Positions 34,219 through 45,243 are shown, counted from the stretch's first letter. The stretch: 64,000 nt of DNA from Populus alba (GCF_005239225.2 NC_133300.1:15033875-15097874), one strand, 5' to 3'. Translations and numbers: made by a program. The notes: a model not told the origin generated them from the letters alone.

Positions 34219-34872
34219 TCACAGATGAAGGCTCAAATCTAATCTAAGCTTTTTACGGCTTTCCTTAACTGACCAATCTAGGCGACTCATGCAAGGATCA
34301 ATGACAGGGATGAAAGATTGTAGTTGGTCAATCAATTGTTCAGCAGTAGCAGCAGAGATTATGATTTGTCGTGCCGAAGATGTTATAAATTCCTGTTCCA
34401 CAGCTTGATCAAGGAAAGATAGCAACTTATCATAAAAACCATTAACATTTAACAAACCTATAGGTTTATGGTGAATGTGCAGTTGGGCCCAAGATGAAAT
34501 ATGAAAGATCTCTTCCAATGTGCCCAGACCACCTGGTAAGGCAATGAAGGCATCAGCATGGTTAAACATGGTATTCAGTCGGTCAGACATTGTTGGGACC
34601 TGTAGTTCCTCTCCAATTGTTTTTCCAATGATGTCCCCATTTGCTAAAGCTTTGGGGACAACCCCCAAAACTTGACTGCCTCCTAAAAATGCAGCCATTG
34701 AAACACCTCCCATTAACCCAAGGCTGCCTCCCCCATACACTAAATGAATCTTTCTCTCAGCTAGTACTTGACCAAGATGATTTGCTGATTCTAAAAACTC
34801 TTTTTCTTTCCCAGGGCTGGATCCACCGAAAACACAAATATTTTTTATGTGATGACTTGAGGAACCTGCCAT
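34219..34872 (-). CDS. LOG: Intact intronless LOG: cytokinin riboside 5'-monophosphate phosphoribohydrolase carried by element A
   Basis: The ATG at 34872 opens 217 codons, the full length of plant LOG proteins. LOG enzymes hydrolyse cytokinin nucleoside monophosphates to the active free base and ribose 5-phosphate in the cytosol and nucleus. Visible family marks are the ICVFGGSSPG start (residues 12-21), VYGGGSLGLMGG (45-56), the arginine in MSDRLN (98), the signature PGGLGTLEE (113-121) with its catalytic-type glutamate, and KPIGLLNVNGFYD (136-148). Nothing essential looks missing. Host LOG genes normally have introns; this one has none, and it lies between pol and the 3' LTR on the same strand as the element. 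A TATA box is 66 bp upstream. Whether it is expressed or active is unknown; identity as LOG is very likely. Confidence 0.95.
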   Translation of the reverse strand: MAGSSSHHIKNICVFGGSSPGKEKEFLESANHLGQVLAERKIHLVYGGGSLGLMGGVSMAAFLGGSQVLGVVPKALANGDIIGKTIGEELQVPTMSDRLNTMFNHADAFIALPGGLGTLEEIFHISSWAQLHIHHKPIGLLNVNGFYDKLLSFLDQAVEQEFITSSARQIIISAATAEQLIDQLQSFIPVIDPCMSRLDWSVKESRKKLRLDLSLHL

Positions 34873-34937
34873 TTCTACACACTTCTATATTTGATGAATG
34901 TATGGGATGAGTAGAAATGAAGGGAAGGAAGAGAAGA

Positions 34938-34944
34938 ATTTATA
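34938..34944 (-). promoter_or_regulatory. TATA box of the LOG gene in element A
   Basis: TATAAAT on the minus strand lies 66 bp before the ATG and is followed by a CT-rich stretch typical of plant start sites. The same distance is kept in element B (TATAAAA at 2009-2015). Confidence 0.55.
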
Positions 34945-35110
34945 GATGAAAAAGTGAAAATGCAATCATACCACCTACATGTAGGCCAGCTGTAGTCTCA
35001 CACTCTCTCTCTGTATTTATTTATTTTGACAAAGCATGTATGTACAGGTAGTTGTGATTGTGGCTCACATCTTCCCTTGGTTTTACGTCCAAGAACGGCT
35101 TAAATGCCCT

Positions 35111-35659
35111 CTATGGGTCGGGGATACGCTTCCCATCCAGTTTTCTTAAAAACTGGCAAACAGGGTCTTTTTTAGTCAGATTCCCAAGACTAAGTCGATC
35201 ATGTTCTTTATGGAATTGTGGCCATAAATCATGAATTACACGATGCACATCTCCACTAGGATGCGTCTCAAGGGTCAATAAAAGATTATCTAAAGACCCC
35301 TTACTCAGGCCATCCTTAATGAATTGTATCTTATCTTCACGGTTTACAGATACCATTCCTAAAGAACGACATGTCGCATTACAAGTCCATCTGGCACATC
35401 TGTGACAGACTTTCAGTCGTTTTGCACGACGTTTCTTTGCAAAAGTGCTTTTACCTGTTCCAGGCATGTGTGAAATGAAAGAATTGGAGGACTCACCTGA
35501 TAATCGGACCTTTGCTTCAATCAGCCAACGAATATCTTCAGGAATTCCATGGTTCATTAACAACTTCAATCTTTCACACCTAGCACGGTAAATTTTTGTA
35601 ATCGCATTCTGAGGCAGAGCGGGAAAATACTTTTTCAATTTTTCAAGAGTGGTGTCCAT
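35111..35659 (-). CDS. Extra ORF: 182-residue basic, cysteine-rich protein resembling carlavirus nucleic-acid-binding proteins
   Basis: The first ATG is at 35659; the open frame extends upstream only through a TTG. Residues 1-60 look helical. Then come a glycine-rich turn (GTGKST, 67-72), a basic patch (AKKRRAKRLK, 74-83) and a cysteine cluster C85-x2-C88-x4-C93-x3-C97, followed by a short segment ending FIKDG (113-117) and an acidic/basic tail. The order helical part, glycine-rich turn, arginine/lysine patch, zinc-finger-like cysteines matches the carlavirus cysteine-rich protein family, small nucleic-acid-binding proteins reported to counter RNA silencing. The C-terminal 65 residues are extra. 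The likeness is from memory of the family pattern. Alternatively it could be an unrelated plant zinc-binding protein. Element B keeps a remnant. Confidence 0.55.
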   Translation of the reverse strand: MDTTLEKLKKYFPALPQNAITKIYRARCERLKLLMNHGIPEDIRWLIEAKVRLSGESSNSFISHMPGTGKSTFAKKRRAKRLKVCHRCARWTCNATCRSLGMVSVNREDKIQFIKDGLSKGSLDNLLLTLETHPSGDVHRVIHDLWPQFHKEHDRLSLGNLTKKDPVCQFLRKLDGKRIPDP

Positions 35660-35719
35660 CTTCAAATGAGAATTGGATGGGAGATTCAAAGAAAGAAGAA
35701 AGAGCAGAGAATTGCACAA

Positions 35720-35726
35720 TTATATA
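35720..35726 (-). promoter_or_regulatory. TATA box of the cysteine-rich extra ORF
   Basis: TATATAA on the minus strand, 61 bp before the ATG at 35659, then a CT-rich leader. The spacing is like that of the LOG gene beside it. Confidence 0.5.
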
Positions 35727-35869
35727 CACAGATATCAGTTATCATGGGGAACTGAAAGAACCGACTTAAGAGTCACGGAGTACCATTATCCGCCATTTGA
35801 CCGGGGTGAGAGAAACTAGCAAAACAAAAGATACACCAAAACAAACACAAAACAATGTGAGAAAAAGAA

Positions 35870-37555
35870 TCAATCTTTATATACAGGATCACTCAATTCA
35901 GTAGAGTCATTTTCAACTGAAAAATTATCAAAATAAACTTTCAACCGATGCCCATTTACCTTGAAAACATTGCCATTCTTTGGATTCTCGATATCATAGG
36001 CCCCATATGGATACACATGTTTCACAATAAAAGGACCGCTCCATCTTGATCTTAGTTTTCCAGGAAATAAATGGAGTCGAGAATTATAAAGCAAGACTTT
36101 TTGACCAACATTGAATGTTTTTCTCAGTATTTTCTTGTCATGAAACTCTTTGATTCTTGCTTTATGAATTCTTGAATTGTCATATGCATCATTTCTAATT
36201 TCCTCAAGCTCGTTTATTTGCAATTTTCGCAGCTGACTAGCATCATCAATGTTTGAATTGAAAGCTTTAATAGCCCAATAAGCTTTATGTTCAATTTCCA
36301 CAGGCAAGTGACAAGGTTTTCCATAGACTAGTCTATAAGGTGACATACCTAATGATGTTTTATATGCAGTTCGATAAGCCCAAAGTGCATCATTAAGTCT
36401 TAAAGACCAGTCTTTCCGATTAGGGTTCACCGTTTTCTCCAAGATCAGTTTGATCTCCCTATTAGCAAGCTCTACTTGTCCACTTGTCTGAGGGTGATAA
36501 GGGGTGACAACTTTGTGTGTGATTCCATATTTTTTCATTAAAGAAGCAAATGGCTTGTTGCAGAAATGTGTTCCACCATCACTTATTATGGCTCGAGGAA
36601 TTCCAAATCGACTCAAAATATTGTCTTTCAAAAACTTTATCACTGTTTTGTGATCATTGTTTCGACTTGGAATTGCCTCTATCCATTTTGAAACATAGTC
36701 TACTGCGACTAATATGTACACGAAACCAAATGATGGAGGAAATGGACCCATGAAATCTATACCCCAACAGTCAAAGATCTCAATGACAAGAATAGGATTT
36801 AAAGGCATCATGTGACGTTTTGAAATAGATCCCAACTTTTGACAATTTTCACAAGTCTTGCAGAATGCATGTGAGTCTTTGAACATGGTGGGCCAATAAA
36901 ATCCACTTTGTAAGATTTTTGCAGTTGTCTTTCTTGATGAGAAATGACCCCCACATGCCTCAGAATGACAAAATTTAATGACACTACTTACCTCATTGTC
37001 AGGAATGCATCTTCGAAATATTTGATCAGGACAATATTTGAATAAATAAGGGTCATCCCAATAAAAGTTCTTCACTTCGTTCAAGAACTTTCTTTTGTCT
37101 TGGGTACTCCAATGAGCTGGCAACTGTCCTGAAACAAGAAAATTAACAATATTAGCAAACCAAGGCATCGTAGAAACGAAAAATAAAGATTCATCGGGAA
37201 AGTAGTCATCGATTGGTGTGATGTCAGATTTAGAATCTGTTGTCAATCTTGACAAATGATCTGCAACAACATTTTCGGTGCCTTTCTTGTCTTTGATTGT
37301 GATATCAAATTCTTGAAGTAACAAAATCCACCGCACCAATCTAGCCTTAGAATCTTTCTTAGAAAGAAGATATTTCAATGCTGCATGATCACTAAAAACA
37401 ACAATAGGTGAGCCAACAAGATAAGATCTGAATTTATCACAAGCAAATACTACTGCAAGTAATTCTTTTTCAGTGGTGGTGTAATTCATTTGAGCACTAT
37501 TTAAAGTTTTACTTGCATAGTAAATCACATAAGGTTTCTTATCTTTTCTTTTCCC
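35870..37555 (-). CDS. pol: Pol, second part: RNase H and integrase (element A)
   Basis: This continues pol in the -1 frame after the slippery-like site at 37549-37555. The separately open frame begins at a GTG (37528) and has no ATG start, so it depends on frame change or is split by a one-base deletion. RNase H reads [36 protein letters not shown]. Integrase has the HHCC zinc domain (CKTCENC) and the D,D35E core: [17 protein letters not shown], and [16 protein letters not shown] for the glutamate. It ends at a stop at 35870 after a [12 protein letters not shown] C-terminal region. I see no other lesion across 552 codons. Confidence 0.9.
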   Translation of the reverse strand, partial: GKRKDKKPYVIYYASKTLNSAQMNYTTTEKELLAVVFACDKFRSYLVGSPIVVFSDHAALKYLLSKKDSKARLVRWILLLQEFDITIKDKKGTENVVADHLSRLTTDSKSDITPIDDYFPDESLFFVSTMPWFANIVNFLVSGQLPAHWSTQDKRKFLNEVKNFYWDDPYLFKYCPDQIFRRCIPDNEVSSVIKFCHSEACGGHFSSRKTTAKILQSGFYWPTMFKDSHAFCKTCENCQKLGSISKRHMMPLNPILVIEIFDCWGIDFMGPFPPSFGFVYILVAVDYVSKWIEAIPSRNNDHKTVIKFLKDNILSRFGIPRAIISDGGTHFCNKPFASLMKKYGITHKVVTPYHPQTSGQVELANREIKLILEKTVNPNRKDWSLRLNDALWAYRTAYKTSLGMSPYRLVYGKPCHLPVEIEHKAYWAIKAFNSNIDDASQLRKLQINELEEIRNDAYDNSRIHKARIKEFHDKKILRKTFNVGQKVLLYNSRLHLFPGKLRSRWSGPFIVKHVYPYGAYDIENPKNGNVFKVNGHRLKVYFDNFSVENDSTELSDPVYKD

Positions 37556-40500
37556 AAGACAGCACCCACGGCATAATCACTAGCGTCACACATTATTTCA
37601 AAAGGTAATGACCAATCAGGAGGTTGAATGACAGGAGCAGAAGTAAGCAAGTTTTTAAGTTTAACAAAGGCTTCTTCACAATGTTCAGTCCATTCAAAAA
37701 TATTATCCTTTGTTAGAAGGTTACTCAAGGGCTTAGATATTACACTAAAATCTTTGATGAACCTTCTGTAAAAACCAGCATGTCCTAAGAATGATCTAAC
37801 ATCTTTAACAGATTTTGGTGTTGGTAAGTTGGCAATTAACTCGATTTTAGATTTGTCAACCTCAATTCCTTTCGATGAAACAATGTGACCAAGTACAATG
37901 CCGTTTGTTACCATAAAGTGACATTTTTCCCAATTCAATACAAGATTCTTCTCTTCACACCTGCTCAAAACCTTTTCTAAGTTAGTCAAACAATCATCAA
38001 ATGAATCACCAAAAACAGAAAAATCATCCATAAAAATTTCAAGAAAACGTTCAACCATATCACTGAATATGCTAAGCATGCATCTTTGAAACGTGGCTGG
38101 TGCATTACATAATCCAAAAGGCATCCTTCGATATGCAAAAGTACCAAATAGACATGTGAAAGTAGTCTTCTCTTGATCTTCCAATGCAATTTCAATTTGA
38201 TTGTAACCTGAATAGCCATCTAGGAAACAATAAAATTCATGACCTGCAACTCTTTCTAGGATTTGATCCATGAAAGGTAAAGGGAAATGATCTTTTCTAG
38301 TCATTGAATTAAGTTTCCTATAGTCAATGCACATGCGCCAACCAGTAACAGTTCTAGTTGGAATTAACTCATTTTTCTCATTCGTTATCACAGTGACTCC
38401 AAACTTTTTGGGTACAACTTGGGTAGGACTTACCCATTTGCTGTCAGAAATAGGATAAATGATTCCATTATCTAGAAGCTTAATGACTTCATTTTTCACT
38501 ACTTCTTTCATATTAGGATTAAGCCTTCGTTGCATTTCTCTAGAGGGTTTAGCATTTTCCTCCAAATAAATCCTATGTGTGCAAATCAAAGGGCTAATTC
38601 CTTTTATGTCAGCTATGGTCCATCCTAATGCATTTTTGTGCATTTTCAAAATCTGTAATAACTTACCTTCTTGATGTGCATTAAGTTTGGAAGAGATTAT
38701 TACCGGAAAAGTTTCATTTTCTCCCAAAAATGAGTATTTGAGATTAAATGGTAACGACTTCAATTCAGGTTTTGGTGGTTGAACACTTGAAGGTATGGGC
38801 TCAATTGATCGTGGTGGCAATTCTTCAATTTGTGGTCTCCAATTGCATGTCTTTGATTCCTGAAAGTAGACCATTTGCAAATCATCAGATTCATCAATCT
38901 CAGTTTCACTGGAAGTGGTTTGAAATTGATCATGAACTAATTTTTCAATAAAGTCCACTTCCTGTAAATCATTATCATCTCCAGGTTGCTTGTAAATGTT
39001 GAAAATATTCATCTCCAATGTCATGTTTCCAAATGATAGCTTCATCAGTCCATTCCTACAATTAATCAATGCATTAGAAGTGGCAAGAAATGGACGTCCT
39101 AAAATGACAGGAATTGAATTACATGCTTCAACAGGTTGTGTATCCAAGACAACAAAATCCACAGGATAAATGAATTTATCAACTTGTACTAACACATCCT
39201 CAACTATTCCTCTAGGAACTTTTACAGATCTATCGGCAAGTAAAAGAGTTATAGAGGTTGGTTTTAACTCACCTAGATTGAGACTTTGAAAGACTGAATA
39301 TGGAAGTAAATTCACACTAGCTCCAAGATCAAGTAAGGCTCTTTCAATTTTATGTTCTCCAATAAAGCAAGAAATTGTAGGACAACCAGGGTCTTTATAT
39401 TTCAAAGCATTATTGTTTTGAAGAATGGCACTTACTTGTTCGGCTAAAAAGGCTTTCTTTTTCACATTCAGTTTTCTCTTCACGGTGCACAGATCTTTCA
39501 AAAATTTAGCATAGGAAGGAACCTGTTTAATAGCATCCAACAAAGGTATATTGATCCTTACCTGTTTGAAAGTTTCAAAAATTTCAGAGTTGTGATTGAC
39601 TTTCCTTTGTTTGGTCATGGCATGAGGAAATGGAAGTACTGGCGGGGAATCAATCTTTTCTTTGCAATGTTCAGGTTCAACCCATTCCTTACCCTCAGAG
39701 ATAGACTCATCATCTTTCTCACAAGGTTCAAGAATGGGTTTTTCAATAACCTTACCACTACGAAGAGTGATGACTGATTTGACTTGATCCATGTGTTGGT
39801 TTCCAGAACTACTCGCATTTGCATTGTATTGCCCTTTTGGATTTTGCTGTGGTTGAGATGGAAACTTACCTTTCTCTTGGAAACTGAGAGCAGATGTTAA
39901 TTTTGCAAGAGCATCTTTAAAATCTGTCATGCTTTGAGCAAGTTGAGTGTTGATTGTCTCCTGCTTTTCAATGAATGCATGCAATGTTTCCTCAAAATTT
40001 CTTCTAGGAGGTGGAGCATAAGGAGGTGCATATCCATGAGAATTTTGAAAATTATGATGTGCTTGAAACGGTGGCTGTGAAGTTTGTGCATTGTTTCTAT
40101 CACTCTTCCAACTGAAATTTGGGTGATTTCTCCAACCAGGGTTGTACGTTTGTGAGTATGGGTTATGGTTGGGTCTTTGGAAACTGTTTAAAGCATGAGC
40201 TTGTTCATGGAGGCATTCCTTAAAAGAAGGCAAAGTTGGACAATCATTTGTTGAATGTTCATTGGTTTCACAGATTTGACACACAATGTCTTGAACAGAT
40301 TTTAATTGACCACTCTTTTTCAATTCAAGTGCTTCGACTTTTCTAGCTAAAGATGCAAACTTGGCTTGGAGGTCATGATCTTCCCTAAGGTTGTGCATAC
40401 CTCCACTAGATGTATGAGGTTGAGTTTTACTTGGTGCCTCATAAGTACCTGTGGTGTCCCAATTTTGAGCATTTTCGGCTAGCAAGTCTAGGTACTCCAT

Positions 40501-41130
40501 TGCTTCATTAGGGTCTTTATCTTCGAAAGTTCCATTGCACATCAATTCAACCATTTGCCTATCTCTAGGTGTTAAACCTTCATAAAAATGTGAAACCAAT
40601 CTCCATGTTTCAAAACCATGATGTGGGCAAGTATTAAGCAAATCTCGATACCTATCCCAACATTGGTAAAATGTTTCTCCTGGTTTTTGAGTGAAAGTGA
40701 TAATTTGTCTTTTGAAAGAGTTTGTTTTGTGAGACGGAAAAAACTTCTTTAAAAATTGTTGTTGCATTTCATCCCAAGCACGAATAGATCCTGGTCTCAA
40801 ATTTTGTAGCCATGTTTTAGCTTTATCTTTTAATGAAAAAGGAAAAAGCTTTAATCGAATGGTGTTCATGCTACAATTTGAGTCATTATAGGTATTACAG
40901 ACCTCCTCAAATTCCCTTAAATGCAAGTATGGATTTTCTAAGTCTAAGCCATGAAAAGATGGTAAAAGTTGAATAATGCCTGGCTTAAAATTAAAATGAG
41001 ATGCATCAGGAGGGAAAACTATGCATGAGGGTGCACTTGTTCTTGTGGGATTCATGTGGTCTCTAAGTGTTCTCATACGGTTATTCTCATTATTCTCATT
41101 ATGAAGCGATTGATTATCTTCTTCGGCCAT
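37525..41130 (-). CDS. gag-pol: Gag, protease and reverse transcriptase (element A)
   Basis: The start is the ATG at 41130 (MAEEDNQSL). The frame is open further upstream into the LTR without an ATG, so I do not use that. Over 1201 codons it holds: the retrotransposon-gag domain (residues about 60-230); a CCHC knuckle C-x2-C-x4-H-x4-C (near 277-290); aspartic protease with [12 protein letters not shown] (near 600); reverse transcriptase with [18 protein letters not shown] (near 935), [11 protein letters not shown] and the catalytic FMDDFSVFG (near 1033); then the beginning of RNase H ([13 protein letters not shown]). It stops at 37525 just after a G GGA AAA heptamer, beyond which pol continues in the -1 frame. 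Gag and pol share one frame, as usual in Athila. Confidence 0.93.
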   Translation of the reverse strand: MAEEDNQSLHNENNENNRMRTLRDHMNPTRTSAPSCIVFPPDASHFNFKPGIIQLLPSFHGLDLENPYLHLREFEEVCNTYNDSNCSMNTIRLKLFPFSLKDKAKTWLQNLRPGSIRAWDEMQQQFLKKFFPSHKTNSFKRQIITFTQKPGETFYQCWDRYRDLLNTCPHHGFETWRLVSHFYEGLTPRDRQMVELMCNGTFEDKDPNEAMEYLDLLAENAQNWDTTGTYEAPSKTQPHTSSGGMHNLREDHDLQAKFASLARKVEALELKKSGQLKSVQDIVCQICETNEHSTNDCPTLPSFKECLHEQAHALNSFQRPNHNPYSQTYNPGWRNHPNFSWKSDRNNAQTSQPPFQAHHNFQNSHGYAPPYAPPPRRNFEETLHAFIEKQETINTQLAQSMTDFKDALAKLTSALSFQEKGKFPSQPQQNPKGQYNANASSSGNQHMDQVKSVITLRSGKVIEKPILEPCEKDDESISEGKEWVEPEHCKEKIDSPPVLPFPHAMTKQRKVNHNSEIFETFKQVRINIPLLDAIKQVPSYAKFLKDLCTVKRKLNVKKKAFLAEQVSAILQNNNALKYKDPGCPTISCFIGEHKIERALLDLGASVNLLPYSVFQSLNLGELKPTSITLLLADRSVKVPRGIVEDVLVQVDKFIYPVDFVVLDTQPVEACNSIPVILGRPFLATSNALINCRNGLMKLSFGNMTLEMNIFNIYKQPGDDNDLQEVDFIEKLVHDQFQTTSSETEIDESDDLQMVYFQESKTCNWRPQIEELPPRSIEPIPSSVQPPKPELKSLPFNLKYSFLGENETFPVIISSKLNAHQEGKLLQILKMHKNALGWTIADIKGISPLICTHRIYLEENAKPSREMQRRLNPNMKEVVKNEVIKLLDNGIIYPISDSKWVSPTQVVPKKFGVTVITNEKNELIPTRTVTGWRMCIDYRKLNSMTRKDHFPLPFMDQILERVAGHEFYCFLDGYSGYNQIEIALEDQEKTTFTCLFGTFAYRRMPFGLCNAPATFQRCMLSIFSDMVERFLEIFMDDFSVFGDSFDDCLTNLEKVLSRCEEKNLVLNWEKCHFMVTNGIVLGHIVSSKGIEVDKSKIELIANLPTPKSVKDVRSFLGHAGFYRRFIKDFSVISKPLSNLLTKDNIFEWTEHCEEAFVKLKNLLTSAPVIQPPDWSLPFEIMCDASDYAVGAVLGKEKIRNLM
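37549..37555 (-). other. GGGAAAA heptamer at the gag-pol frame change
   Basis: Read on the minus strand and in the upstream frame it is G GGA AAA, which fits the canonical -1 slippery pattern X XXY YYZ. Slipping back one base continues exactly into the RNase H frame (GGG AAA AGA AAA GAT). A lost base in this A-rich run would look the same. Confidence 0.5.
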
Positions 41131-41338
41131 ATTTTCTGAAAATGATGAAGATACCCTACACAGTCGACCACTTAATGTACGTGACCAAACTCTCATGCAC
41201 GTGTAAGAAGAGAATAAAAGGAAGAAAGGAGAAGAGAAGAAAAAGAAACAAAAGAAAACAAAAGAAACAAAAGTTAAATAAAATGAAAAGTGAAAAGAGA
41301 AAATAAAATAAATATTATAATTTATACAAGAATTTACC

Positions 41339-41356
41339 TCCCCGACAACGGCGCCA
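41339..41356 (-). other. Primer-binding site of element A (tRNA-Asp type)
   Basis: Minus-strand TGGCGCCGTTGTCGGGGA is six bases inside the 5' LTR. It complements the 3' end of plant tRNA-Asp except for one base, as I recall the tRNA. Confidence 0.85.
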
Positions 41357-41362
41357 AAAACT

Positions 41363-43096
41363 TGACACGACCAAAAGCTTGATGTCTTTTCCCAAGTGCA
41401 GGAGTGTCGAAGTAATAAATAACCCGGCAAGACCGGGGTCGAACCACAGAGAGGTTAATTGTATAAATTATAAATAACAAGACAACAACAACAACAATAA
41501 TAATAACAATAATAATTATAATACTCAGTACGTGGCGTTGTTACACCTGAGAATGATCCAAAAGACCGGGTCACAGGTTTCCAGCCTATATACTGAGTTT
41601 ATGAAAAGATCAAAGGGATATATTACAGAATGTAAATAACAACAATAACAATAATAATAATAACAATAGTAGTAGTAGTAGTAATAGAAGAAGATGAAGA
41701 AATTAATGAGAACTTTGAGTTGGAAGATTAATGTAAGGATTAACCAATGATAAAAACGAATGTCAAGGTTAGAGGATCCACTAACGGTACTTCAAACAAG
41801 TATAATATAAACTCTTATTACTCAATTGGAAATCACACATAAAGGAGGTTCCCATCAGATTATAAATTGTTAACATGATTACATTAGTTATCTTATTCGA
41901 ATAAAGCTAATACTTGTAAATGTTGGCAGGCATTCATGATTATAACTTATGTTAACAACAAATCAAGTCCCTTTCATAGCTCAGGTGTCGGTTATACCAT
42001 ACAGTATGGGCTATGAAAGTACCAAGTATTTGTTGTACCAAGTGTTATACAACATAAATCTAGATTAACCATTTAACAAGCAAAGTATTAAAAGTGAACA
42101 AGATAACAAATATAAAACATGTTAGTATCCAACGTTAAGGTCCATGTTAAGTTTATATTATACTTATTCTTACACCATTAGTGTACCCTTTTCACCTTGA
42201 CATAATTAACTTAGCTAAACATAATGAAAGAAAGAAACATAAATGAACAAGGTAAGAACATAAATGAGAAAGAAGTTAACTAAGTAAAGGAAAGGAAATT
42301 AAGTGCATAAACTTGATATTAATGAAAGCAAACATAAGCAATACAAAGAGAGAAAGCAAGAGCATGATCTTGATCTGGAAACCAAGATGCCTTAATACAT
42401 GGTAAGTGCCTCCTTTTATAGGCCAAAATTTGGAACTATTGATTTGTTGACTAATTGATGAGTGGGTGGCCACATCTTGACTTTGGTGACAATCCTTATC
42501 TTCTTGTCTGAACAAAACATCATTGCTAAGATCATAATTTGCCCAGAGTCCTCAGGAATGTTTTAGGAAATTGTCTCAGCTTTCCAACAAAAAAAAGATG
42601 AGGTCATTTGGACTTCTAGAACTCAAGATATGGGCTGAACACTAAATAGTGTCTGGGCTGCATGACAGCTTCGGACTTCTTCGTTGTTCCTTCAATTTGG
42701 ACTTCAAAACGGCCTTCTTAGATCTTGAGCTCCTCATGAAAGTTGTAGGCCTTTGTCTTACCTTTCCATCCATATAAAATGGACCTAAATCCGAGATTTA
42801 GAGCTCCAGATATGATCCAATTACCGAGCAATGTTCCGGTTTGGACTGCACCGACATCTCTTTTCTAAGTTTGGCCATCTCTTTGTCCTTTAACTTTCAA
42901 TACTTAAACTCATCAATCAATCCTTTTATTTATGTGATCGGCCTGCATTTAAGATGAGCATTTACCATAAATTAAGGTATCTTATAATATCAAAGTTGTT
43001 ATTATAAAACATGCTTTAGTTAAGGAGTTATTGATACTTCAAGTGCAAAATGATGATATAAAACCTTGATAAACATGCACTTTTAAGTACTAATCA
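41363..43096 (-). repeat. 5' LTR of element A (1734 bp)
   Basis: The same length as the 3' LTR and nearly identical. It ends TAATCA, followed by the duplication TTGAA. The tRNA-Asp-like T-arm string lies at 41433-41445. Confidence 0.95.
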
Positions 43097-43101
43097 TTGA
43101 A

Positions 43102-43300
43102 ATACCAACAGAATATACCGTCTATAAATTCGTCGGTAAGTTATAATACCGACGGAATTATAAATCTATTGGCGAGTCATGAAAACACCAACCGAATTTA
43201 TCCGTCTGGAAATTTGTCGGTGATGGACGCGGCTATTGTCCAATGCCGACGGATTTAGTCCGTCGGTAAATCCCTTTATAATTTTTTTTTATTTTTTTTT
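43102..43300 (-). repeat. Subterminal repeats of CACTA 2 (inner part)
   Basis: CCGTCGG and CCGACGG motifs resume right after element A and end before an AT-rich stretch (43300-43485) that leads into the last transposase exon. Confidence 0.75.
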
Positions 43301-44110
43301 ATAATTATTTAGAATACATAATATAAAATTATATAAATTAATGGTAATAAAAACCAATTATGCAAATAAAATTTATATTAAGCATCAAAAACAAAAAATG
43401 AAAGATAAATAATATTCATTACAAAATGAAATGTTTCAAAAAAACATTAAATGAAATTTTAAATGTAAATAATGTTTATTAAAAATTAATATAAAGGAGG
43501 ATGAGGAGGAGAAGGAGGAGGAGGCTGGCTGTTATGCGACCAACTTGGATTGGGTGCACATGTTCCACCTTGTGCCATGTTCATGACCATTTGACAAAGC
43601 TCTTCATAGGCCGCTCTTTGTTGTGCAGATTCTACTCTGTATTGTTCTTTGAGTTATGTGTACGCCTCTGATAGGTGGTCGCACCTTTGCTACAAGGCCA
43701 CGAACTCCTTAGATTGGGAGCTCGATACTGATTGGGAGCTCCTGACGGTTGAAACAGTACAGGTCGTCCGCAAGTTGTCGGCCCAAGTGTTGGAGAGCCC
43801 ATAAACCCGATTCTTATCGGGTCCACCTGACGATCCAACCTCCATCCACAAATCCGTATCGAATTCCTGTTGGGTCGAAGGATTGTCCTCGTATGTCTCC
43901 CTCAACCAATTATTACAGGTCTCCTGAAAATAAAATAAAAAGTAATCATCATATTCAATTCAATAAACATAATAATAATTGTCGCACGTGTGCGGCGTCG
44001 CGGCGAAAATAATATTTTTTCCATTTTAAATAAAAATGTAAATCTCTTTCTATGTGGCCGATATTGGGAAGATAAGAAAATTCTTGTCTTTTGTGGGTGG
44101 AAAATGGAAT

Positions 44111-44141
44111 GGGAGTCGCCACCTAGTATCTGGTCACTAGG
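44111..44141 (-). promoter_or_regulatory. Conserved U5 stem-loop and PBS-like motif in LTR C
   Basis: CCTAGT (44122-44127) pairs with ACTAGG (44136-44141), and next to it is GGAGTCGCCACC, the complement of GGTGGCGACTCC, whose last ten bases equal the first ten of the tRNA-Arg primer site. The same arrangement is in D, E and F. Confidence 0.6.
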
Positions 44142-44571
44142 AACCCTAACTGGTCTCAGAGATTGGGTACGGGGACTGGTTGCGTAAATGGAAGGTATTA
44201 GCACCCCAAATACGCCCTACCTAAGGTAAGCTGCATTATTTTATTGTCTGATAAAAACTAAGGTGTTATTGTGTTTTACTAGTTGTTGGTCTATCTATGG
44301 TTCAAGAAAAGTTCTCCTCGGTAAGAAGGTCTTTATCTTATCGGGTAAAACCCTAACCGTTCTAATGTCTACACCAAAATAATATTTAGGAATACGTTTT
44401 ACGTATAAATTCGTAATCCCAAATACTAAAAGAGAACAAAAAGATTTTTTAGAATTTTTGAAATATTGGCCTAGTTCTCATGGCTTGAATAAACTGGTTA
44501 TTAAAGCCAAAATGCATGCTAATATATATATATTATTTTGAAATTTTCCTTTGTTGTGTGAAAATACGATG

Positions 44572-44610
<39 letters not shown>

Positions 44611-45243
44611 GAGAGACTAGGCCGTATTTTAAAACAAAAACATTTTTGGAAAAAAATATAATCATTCTTTTTTTTTTGTGCTCTGACGAAAATCGAGTAT
44701 TTTAATACTGGGTTTGTATTCTTACAGTATAAAAATACAACCCAACATTAATCTACTTAAATAAAAATTGCAGAAAAATCAACAATATTTTTAGGGATTT
44801 TTTTATAATTTTTTGAAAGCAAAAAACATTTTTTATTCTGAAAATCTTTGATGTTTTGACGAAAACCGGGTATTTTTAACATTGGTTTTGTATCTTTACA
44901 GTATAAAAAATACCAACCAACATTAACCCATTTTGACAAAAAGTTTTAGGGAAATCAACAATATTTTTTTTTTAAGATTTTTTTGAAATATATTTTTTTA
45001 AGTAAAATATACATATATATACACGCATATATTATAATATATTATAATTTATAATATAAAATAAAAAAAAAATTCGGGTTGGGCCGGCCCAAATAAATGG
45101 GCTGAACCCAACCCAACTGGAATTGGGCCAAACATCAGCCCAAAACAGGATTGGGGCGATCTCGGCCCAACAAAAATTTCTCTTTGGACTGGGCCAGACT
45201 AACAAAACTGGGCCGGAAACCCGGCCCAGTGCAAGAACCCAAC

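Larger units (their letters stand above)
31228..43096 (-). mobile_element. Complete Athila-type Ty3/gypsy retrotransposon A carrying two extra genes
   Basis: It is 11869 bp with 1734-bp LTRs at 31228-32961 and 41363-43096, flanked by a perfect 5-bp duplication TTGAA (31223-31227 and 43097-43101). Order on the minus strand: 5' LTR, tRNA-Asp primer site, gag-protease-RT (41130-37525), RNase H-integrase (35870 side) after a -1 frame change, carlavirus-like ORF, LOG gene, hairpin-bearing noncoding region, polypurine tract, 3' LTR. The LTRs have equal length and differ at about ten bases that I could find (about 0.6%), so the insertion is recent. The protease [10 protein letters not shown] motif and the PTRTVTGWR insert before the RT DYRKLN motif support the Athila lineage. 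Confidence 0.95.

Noticed and set aside
35440..35475. GTGKST in the cysteine-rich ORF as an ATP-binding P-loop
   Set aside because: The glycine required four residues before GK is absent, and no other NTPase motif follows.
35660..35719. Extension of the cysteine-rich ORF to 202 residues
   Set aside because: The upstream start is TTG and lies next to the probable TATA box; the first ATG is at 35659.
32972..35869. An env-like gene between pol and the 3' LTR
   Set aside because: The only supported frames there are LOG and the cysteine-rich ORF; neither has a signal peptide or membrane segments.
41131..41430. N-terminal extension of gag beyond the ATG at 41130
   Set aside because: It would start at TTG and translate the LTR end and primer-binding site.
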